The notes under the pieces were generated by a model that made no database searches, had not been told where the DNA came from, and worked only from the letters and a program-made list of their open reading frames with translations. From positions 1-20,178 of the forward strand of contig LJUD01000040.1 of the NCBI GenBank assembly GCA_001304035.1: a stretch of DNA of 20,178 nucleotides. The letters run 5' to 3'. The position numbers and the translations under genes are program-made. This document shows, in pieces, positions 15,147 to 20,178 of the stretch (position 1 is the first letter of the stretch; each line of letters opens with the position of its first letter). Source of the DNA: a bacterium SM23_31. Lineage in GTDB: Bacteria; SM23-31.

Positions 15147-15213
15147 TCATTATATCAAAGTAAGTTATAGATTATATTAACATTACTGACTTAGTTTTAT
15201 AGGAGGATAGCTT

Positions 15214-16611
15214 GTGATTAAAAAGAAAAACATGGTTCACCCCTACATTCCGAATTCCGTGCCGGAAGTGCAGGCAAAAATGATAAAGGAAATCGGCGTA
15301 AAGGATATTGAAGAACTTTATGAAGATATCCCCGAAAGTTTAAGATTTAAGGGAGTAATGAATTTACCTCAGCCTTTATCTTCCGAATATGCTCTTAAAC
15401 GGCATGTAGAACAAATTCTGTCAAAAAACCGGACATGCCGGGAATACATTAATTTTCTGGGCGGAGGATGCTGGCAGCATTACGTTCCTGCAATATGCGA
15501 CGAAATTAATCAGCGCTCGGAGTTTTTGACTGCTTATGCCGGCGAACCCTATGAAGACCATGGAAGATTTCAGGCGCTTTTTGAGTATGCGAGTATGATG
15601 GGCGAACTGTTAGATATGGACGTTGTTAATGTTCCGACTTATGACTGGGGACAGGCTGCCAGTACGTCTATCAGGATGGCTGCAAGAATTACAGACCGGA
15701 ACGAGATTTTAATGCCCAATGTAATTTCTCCGGACAGATTATTGATAATCAATAATTATTGCATGGACGTCTTAGAAATTGATCTAATAAACAATGATAC
15801 AAAGACCGGGAAGATAGACATTAACGACTTACGAAACAAAATATCATCAAAAACAGCCGGGATATACTTTGAAAATCCCTCGTACTTCGGGATCATAGAA
15901 GACCAGGGCAAAATTATTTCGGAAATTGCACATCAACATGGTGCATTAAGTATAATAGGTGCCGATCCTGTTTCTCTGGGCATACTGGTTCCTCCGGCTG
16001 ATTACGGCGCGGATATAGTCTGCGGCGATATACAGGCGTTGGGTATTCATATGCAGTACGGGGGCGGGCATGCCGGCTTTATTGCTACAAGGGATGAGGA
16101 GCGTTTTGTAGCGGAATATCCCTCCCGTCTATTCGGAATTACGCATACCGAAGTTGAAGGAGAGTACGGGTTTGGCGATGTAATGTATGACAGGACGTCT
16201 TTCGGCAGCAGAGAGCAGGGCAAAGAATTCATTGGTACGGCAACAGCGCTGTGGGGAATTACGGCGGGTGTGTATCTGGCATTACTCGGACCCCAGGGAA
16301 TACAAAAATTAGGTCAAACGATCATGCAAAAATCACAGTACGCCATGAAAAAGATTGCAGAAATTGAGGGAATAAAAATCCTGTTTCTTCAGTCAGCCCA
16401 TTTTAAAGAATTTGTGGTAGATTTCAATGATACCGGCAAAACGGTTGAAGATGTAAACAAAGCCTTGCTTGAAAAAGGAATTTTCGGAGGAAAAGATATT
16501 TCCGATAAATTTCCAGGAATGGGAAATTGTGCATTATTCTGTGTTACCGAAATTCATACAAAGGAAGATATTGATATATTGGTTCAAGCGTTGAATGAAT
16601 GTGTGAATTAA
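15214..16611 (+). CDS. Divergent glycine-decarboxylase subunit 1-like protein (GcvPA-like)
   Basis: This 465-residue PLP-fold protein is related to the A subunit of the glycine cleavage P-protein, which pairs with a PLP-bearing B subunit. It resembles GcvPA in the N-terminal YIPNSVPEVQAKMIKEIGV, in FLGGGCWQHYVPAICDEI (81-98), in MDVVN, in DPVSLGILVPPADYGADIV (251-269) and in VYLALLGPQGI. It departs at several usual motifs: the family's YDHY is WQHY (87-90), the TPYQPE-type segment is AGEPYEDHG (109-117), and the region normally reading REQHIRREKATSNICT is SREQGKEFIGTAT (332-344). Ordinary glycine cleavage is therefore doubtful. The start is GTG 15214 with AGGAGGA at 15201-15207, six bases before it. 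The B-like gene follows 56 bases after the stop. Confidence 0.82.
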   Translation: MIKKKNMVHPYIPNSVPEVQAKMIKEIGVKDIEELYEDIPESLRFKGVMNLPQPLSSEYALKRHVEQILSKNRTCREYINFLGGGCWQHYVPAICDEINQRSEFLTAYAGEPYEDHGRFQALFEYASMMGELLDMDVVNVPTYDWGQAASTSIRMAARITDRNEILMPNVISPDRLLIINNYCMDVLEIDLINNDTKTGKIDINDLRNKISSKTAGIYFENPSYFGIIEDQGKIISEIAHQHGALSIIGADPVSLGILVPPADYGADIVCGDIQALGIHMQYGGGHAGFIATRDEERFVAEYPSRLFGITHTEVEGEYGFGDVMYDRTSFGSREQGKEFIGTATALWGITAGVYLALLGPQGIQKLGQTIMQKSQYAMKKIAEIEGIKILFLQSAHFKEFVVDFNDTGKTVEDVNKALLEKGIFGGKDISDKFPGMGNCALFCVTEIHTKEDIDILVQALNECVN

Positions 16612-16667
16612 TAAAACTAATATTGCTTCAAAAATTATGATTAATGAACATAACAATAGGAATAAAT

Positions 16668-18212
16668 ATGAAAACAAAAGTAAGAAATTTCCATCAGGCT
16701 AAATGGGATGAGCCCATTATTTTTGAACTGAGCACCAAAGGAGAGCGGGGAATAATAATGCCGGACGTTGAGCATGAAATAGAAGAAGAAGTCGGTGACG
16801 GCATATCCAAAATACCCGGGAACATGATAAGGAAACAAGTGCCCAATCTTCCCGAGCTTTCACAAATGCGTGTTCTCAAACATTATCTCCGTTTATCGCA
16901 GGAAAATCTTGGTGCGGATCTAAACGTCGATATAGGTCAGGGAACGTGTACAATGAAGTACAGCCCCAAAATTAATGACCGATTAGCGAATTCTCCCAAG
17001 TTAACGGAGCTTCACCCGTCACAGGATGGAAGTACCGTTCAAGGGATTTTGGAGATACTGTATAAAACGGATTTGTTCCTGAGAGAAATTTCAGGATTGG
17101 ATAAATTTACCTTTCAACCGGGAGGCGGAAGCCAGGCAATACTGGCAATGGCTTCCTTAATCCAGGCTTACCACGATTTTAATGAAGAATGTGATAAAAA
17201 GGATGAGATTATCACAACTATATTTTCCCATCCGTCGGATGCGGCGGCGCCTGCCGTAAAAGGTTATAAGATAATTACTATTTATCCGAATGAGGATGGA
17301 TTACCGGATATTGAAGCCCTGAAAGAAGCTGTATCCGGCCATACCGCCGGATTATTGATTACAAATCCGGAAGATACGGGTATCTTCAATCCGAAAATAG
17401 CAGAGTTTACACGGATCATTCACGAAGCGGGCGGTCTCTGCGGCTACGATCAGGCTAATGCAAACGGTATATTAGGTATTACAAGGTCGAAAGAAGCCGG
17501 GTTTGACATCTGCTTTTTCAACCTGCACAAAACTTTTTCCTCACCACACGGCTGCGGCGGTCCGGCAACGGGAGCGCTCGGCGTAACCGGGGAACTGGTG
17601 AAATTCATGCCGGTGCCGTTGGTAGAATTCGACGGAGAAAAGTATTATTTGAATTATGACGTTTCACACAGCATCGGAAAAGTCAGGAGTTATTATGGAG
17701 TTACAGCGGCGGTACTAAAGGCATATTCATGGATTATGAGCCTCGGAAGCGAAGGACTTAAAGAAGTTTCCCGCGCGGCTGTGCTGAACAATAATTACCT
17801 GTTAAAAAAAGTACTGGAACTCCGCGGCGTAAGCGCGCCTTACGCGAAGGGAAGGCACCGGATAGAACAGGTCCGTTACAGCTGGGAAAAGCTTACTGAG
17901 GATACAGGAGTCACTACAGAGGACATTACCAACCGCATGGTTGATTTCGGTTTTCACATGTGGTCCAGCCATCACCCGTTCATCGTTCCCCAGCCGATGA
18001 CGCTTGAACCCACCGAATCATACTCAAAAGCGGAAATCGATGAATATATCGCGGGATTAAAAAAAGTGGTTGAAGAGGCATATGAGAATCCGGATATTGT
18101 TAAGAGTGCACCTCATAACAGTGTTGTGCATAAAATCGACACAAGTTCATTGGACGATCCTTCAAAATGGGCTGTTACATGGAGGGCATATCTGAAAAAA
18201 AGTAAAAAGTAA
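16668..18212 (+). CDS. Divergent glycine-decarboxylase subunit 2-like protein, PLP-binding (GcvPB-like)
   Basis: This 514-residue PLP enzyme subunit belongs to the GcvPB family. The PLP Lys is K288 in FFNLHKTFSSPHGCGGP, and Asp261 in GYDQANANG should contact the PLP ring nitrogen. Other family marks are EPIIFELSTKGERG near the start, TCTMKYSPKIND (93-104), STVQGILEILYK, LITNPEDTGIF and MTLEPTESYSKAEID. Differences from ordinary GcvPB include GQGTCTMKY where the usual form is PLGSCTMKY, HPSQDGSTVQG for HPLQPEETVQG, FQPGGGSQAI for LQPAAGAHGE, and YDQANANG for YDGANLNA. The ATG at 16668 is preferred over 16644 because AGGAA (16658-16662) precedes it and the N-terminus then matches the family. 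The A-like gene lies upstream and a kinase-like gene 23 bases downstream, so the three form one likely operon. Confidence 0.85.
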   Translation: MKTKVRNFHQAKWDEPIIFELSTKGERGIIMPDVEHEIEEEVGDGISKIPGNMIRKQVPNLPELSQMRVLKHYLRLSQENLGADLNVDIGQGTCTMKYSPKINDRLANSPKLTELHPSQDGSTVQGILEILYKTDLFLREISGLDKFTFQPGGGSQAILAMASLIQAYHDFNEECDKKDEIITTIFSHPSDAAAPAVKGYKIITIYPNEDGLPDIEALKEAVSGHTAGLLITNPEDTGIFNPKIAEFTRIIHEAGGLCGYDQANANGILGITRSKEAGFDICFFNLHKTFSSPHGCGGPATGALGVTGELVKFMPVPLVEFDGEKYYLNYDVSHSIGKVRSYYGVTAAVLKAYSWIMSLGSEGLKEVSRAAVLNNNYLLKKVLELRGVSAPYAKGRHRIEQVRYSWEKLTEDTGVTTEDITNRMVDFGFHMWSSHHPFIVPQPMTLEPTESYSKAEIDEYIAGLKKVVEEAYENPDIVKSAPHNSVVHKIDTSSLDDPSKWAVTWRAYLKKSKK

Positions 18213-18235
18213 ACAGAGCAAAAGGTCGATTTGAA

Positions 18236-19351
18236 TTGAAAAAGTTAGGTTTAATCATAAATCCCGTTGCCGGCATGGGCGGAAAAGTCGGGCTAAAGGG
18301 GACTGACGGAAAGAACATTTTAGAAAAAGCAAAAAGTCTGGGCGCTGAACCGGAATCTCCAAAACGTGCAATAGAAGCGCTTAAAAAACTCGAATCTCTA
18401 AAAAATGAGATAGAAATAATAACATACCCATGCGAAATGGGAGAAAATGAAGCTGTGCACTGCGGGTTTGAACCGAAAGTTATCGGGTCTATACGGGAAG
18501 GAAAAACTACCGCCGCCGACACACGGAAAGCTTGCAGTGATTTATTAGCTCAAAAAATCGACCTTTTGCTTTTTGCCGGGGGAGACGGAACGGCAAGAGA
18601 TATTTATAATGCCGTTGGAGACGGAATCGTTGTACTGGGGATACCAACAGGTGTAAAGATGCATTCGGGTGTTTATGCCTGTAATCCGGTGAGAGCCGGT
18701 GACCTGACGGCTTTGTACCTTAAAAAAAAGGTTAAGAAATTAAAAGAAGCTGAAGTTATGGATATTGATGAAGAATCTTTCAGAGCCGGGATGGTATCTG
18801 CAAGGCTCTACGGTTACTTAAAGATTCCGTTTGAGAATATACATGTACAGGGTTTGAAAGCCGGAAGCCTGCCGGATGAAAAATATTCTCAGGAAGCGAT
18901 CGCTGTGGATATTATAGATAATATGTTTGACGATTATTTTTATATTATCGGTCCCGGCACGACTACAAGACCTATCATGGAAAAATTGAATCTGGATTAT
19001 TCACTGTTAGGCGTGGACCTCATCTATAGAAAAAAACTTATTGGAAAAGACCTCGGCGAAAAAGAACTGCTAAAACACATAAAGGGAATGAAAGTAAAAT
19101 TAATTGTCACACCCATCGGAGGGCAGGGATACCTGTTTGGAAGGGGCAATCAGCAGTTAAGCCCTGACGTAATTATACAGGTGGGGAAGGATAATATTAT
19201 TGTTGCAGCCACAAAGCAAAAGATCAACTCGCTTGGCGGCAGACCTTTTTTAGTCGATTCCGGGGACGACGAAGTAAACCGGATGTTAAGCGGCTATTTC
19301 ATTGTTATAACAGGTTACCGGGATAGGGTCGTTTATAAAGTAACATTTTAA
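18236..19351 (+). CDS. ATP-NAD kinase-like protein of the AcoX family
   Basis: This 371-residue protein has an NAD-kinase/diacylglycerol-kinase-like fold. The N-terminal LGLIINPVAGMGGKVGLKGT is typical of the AcoX branch, which is named from acetoin-degradation operons and has no settled function. The nucleotide-binding motif GGDGTARD starts at about 115, followed by GIPTGVKMHSGVYACNP. The C-terminal part contains IGPGTTTRPIMEKL and TPIGGQGYLFGRGNQQLSP. Start choice: no ATG is near, and the TTG at 18236 follows AAAGGT at a suitable distance and gives the usual N-terminus. The gene follows the GcvPB-like gene after 23 bases, so co-expression is likely. It is unlikely to be the housekeeping NAD kinase, given its length and operon context. 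It may phosphorylate a nucleotide cofactor or the pathway's product; which is unknown. Confidence 0.85.
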   Translation: MKKLGLIINPVAGMGGKVGLKGTDGKNILEKAKSLGAEPESPKRAIEALKKLESLKNEIEIITYPCEMGENEAVHCGFEPKVIGSIREGKTTAADTRKACSDLLAQKIDLLLFAGGDGTARDIYNAVGDGIVVLGIPTGVKMHSGVYACNPVRAGDLTALYLKKKVKKLKEAEVMDIDEESFRAGMVSARLYGYLKIPFENIHVQGLKAGSLPDEKYSQEAIAVDIIDNMFDDYFYIIGPGTTTRPIMEKLNLDYSLLGVDLIYRKKLIGKDLGEKELLKHIKGMKVKLIVTPIGGQGYLFGRGNQQLSPDVIIQVGKDNIIVAATKQKINSLGGRPFLVDSGDDEVNRMLSGYFIVITGYRDRVVYKVTF

Positions 19352-19720
19352 AGTTTTGACATCAATGAATACATATTTTTGCGGGTTTTGCATTATAGTC
19401 GGCGGTGCAAAAAAATGTATTAACGCTGTCGCTATTTAACCTGAAGAATTCATGATCTTTCTCTTACTTTTCATTATATTATGACCCGAATCTTGTGGCA
19501 AAACCATTCGCATAGTCACTCCGACTACTCGGAGCAATTCATATTATAAAATTATTGCTTTGCAGTTAAACAACAAGATAAAACAGGACTTGCGAATATT
19601 TCATGTTAAGTACGGTGTATGCGAAGGTCTTCTGCACCGAGTCCCGTTTCGTTACAACTGCAGAACACAAGGATGATGATATTGAATTTAATCTCGCAAA
19701 AATAAGAAAGGTATTGACCA
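19352..19720. other. Intergenic region before the SDR gene
   Basis: These 369 bases contain no supported gene. Two short inverted repeats are visible: TTTTGCA (19386-19392) with TGCAAAA (19406-19412), and CTCCGA (19519-19524) with TCGGAG (19529-19534). Neither is followed by a T run on the + strand. A 43-codon open frame from 19603 to 19734 overlaps the SDR start but has no ribosome binding site. The gap suggests the SDR has its own promoter. Confidence 0.5.
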
Positions 19721-20178
19721 ATGTCGGACAGTAAAAAAGTAAAGCATGGAAATGCTTTAAAAGGGAAAGTTGCGCTGATTACCGGGGGTGCGTCAGGCAT
19801 CGGGCAGGCAATTACGTTGATGTTTGCCCGCGAAGGTGCGGCTGTATCGATGATGGATATAGACAGGGGGGGAGGGCAGTCCGTCATGCAAAAAATCGCT
19901 GACACCGGCGGAAGGGCAATTTTTATACCCGGTGATGTCAGCCGGTCTAAAGATTGTCATCAGGCGGTGCGGCAGACTTGCGAGGAGTTGGGCGGGCTCG
20001 ATGTTCTCGTTAATAACGCCGGCGTTATACGCCGGGCTGCCGTGACGGAGACCGGTGAAAAAGAATGGGACCATGTGATGGCTGTAAATGTCAAGTCGGT
20101 ATTCCTGCTTTCCAGGTACGCTATACCTGTAATGGCTGGGGTGGGAGGCGGTGTGATTATTAATATTGCATCCGGCTG
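19721..20178 (+). CDS. Short-chain dehydrogenase/reductase (SDR), N-terminal part
   Basis: This is the first 152 codons of an SDR, cut off by the right edge. The Rossmann-fold glycine motif TGGASGIGQAI lies at about 21-31. MMDID at the end of the second strand has an acidic residue that usually favours NAD over NADP. VLVNNAG appears near residue 96, then AVNVKSVFLLSR, and the strand INIASG that carries the catalytic-Ser region in this family lies at the very end. The YxxxK motif is outside the window, so activity cannot be checked. AAGAAAGG at 19704-19711 precedes the ATG by nine bases. The substrate is not predictable. Its location after the GcvP-like/AcoX block makes a shared pathway possible, but a gap of about 370 bases separates them. 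Confidence 0.9.
   Translation, partial: MSDSKKVKHGNALKGKVALITGGASGIGQAITLMFAREGAAVSMMDIDRGGGQSVMQKIADTGGRAIFIPGDVSRSKDCHQAVRQTCEELGGLDVLVNNAGVIRRAAVTETGEKEWDHVMAVNVKSVFLLSRYAIPVMAGVGGGVIINIASG

Larger units (their letters stand above)
14651..15213. other. Divergent intergenic region between the guanidino-enzyme and GcvP-like genes
   Basis: These 563 AT-rich bases contain no supported gene. A promoter-like pair for the minus-strand gene and one for the + strand gene are listed separately, as are an inverted repeat at 14842-14864 and a 10-bp palindrome at 15137-15146. I looked for a glycine riboswitch, which often precedes glycine-cleavage genes, and saw nothing resembling one. Confidence 0.6.

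Noticed and set aside
14760..15200. Glycine riboswitch upstream of the GcvP-like genes.
   Set aside because: I looked for the tandem aptamer pattern by eye and found no matching conserved segments. A covariance-model search would be needed to exclude it formally.
19519..19534. CTCCGA/TCGGAG hairpin as terminator of the AcoX-like gene.
   Set aside because: The stem is only 6 bp, lies about 170 bases after the stop and has no T run on the + strand.
19603..19734. 43-codon + strand open frame overlapping the SDR start, with a protein-like C-terminal part (FNLAKIRKVLTNVGQ).
   Set aside because: It has no ribosome binding site and no recognised family, and its end overlaps the well-supported SDR start. 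It may be chance or a remnant of a lost gene.

Overview
The window comes from a Gram-negative (diderm) bacterium. It encodes several signal-peptide-bearing outer-membrane proteins (a porin-like barrel and three TolC-type channels), and most starts have AGGAGG-like ribosome binding sites. Intergenic DNA is AT-rich and most genes are moderately AT-rich. The GroEL tail ending in PPMPPGG plus GGM repeats and MY, together with the general gene style, would fit the FCB group (Bacteroidota, Ignavibacteria, Calditrichota or Marinimicrobia relatives). This placement is an inference with low confidence. No rRNA, tRNA, CRISPR array or intact insertion sequence was found.

Layout. (1) 1-326: 3' end of groEL and its terminator. 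(2) 794-3491: a porin-like barrel followed by two YceI-family secreted proteins, the second lacking the family's conserved His. (3) 3865-5660: a compact + strand unit of STAS-domain protein, NfeD-like membrane protein and QmcA-like SPFH protein, closed by a strong terminator. (4) 5807-6406: an unrecognised 199-residue protein on the minus strand. (5) 6700-11500: three tandem TolC-family paralogues on the minus strand. The promoter-proximal copy is split by one in-frame TAA and carries a glycine-rich insert. No pump or adaptor gene is visible. (6) 12071-14650: an APC amino-acid permease and, convergent to it, a guanidino-group hydrolase/amidinotransferase-like enzyme with a possible small gene between them. 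(7) 15214-19351: two PLP-fold proteins resembling the A and B subunits of glycine decarboxylase (GcvPA/GcvPB) but divergent at several family motifs, followed by an AcoX-type ATP-NAD-kinase-like protein. (8) 19721-20178: start of a short-chain dehydrogenase, cut by the window edge.

How they may work together. The most unusual block is region 7. A two-subunit GcvP-like enzyme with altered substrate-side motifs is followed at once by an AcoX-like kinase, with no gcvH or gcvT in view. A guanidino-amino-acid enzyme, an amino-acid permease and an SDR lie nearby. The neighbourhood suggests metabolism of an amino acid or amine other than ordinary glycine cleavage. This is inference from motif divergence and gene order; the substrate cannot be read from the sequence. 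Other points of note are the premature stop in the first tolC paralogue, a diverged 66-bp repeat present twice around the porin/YceI block, and a STAS protein without the usual phosphorylatable serine.
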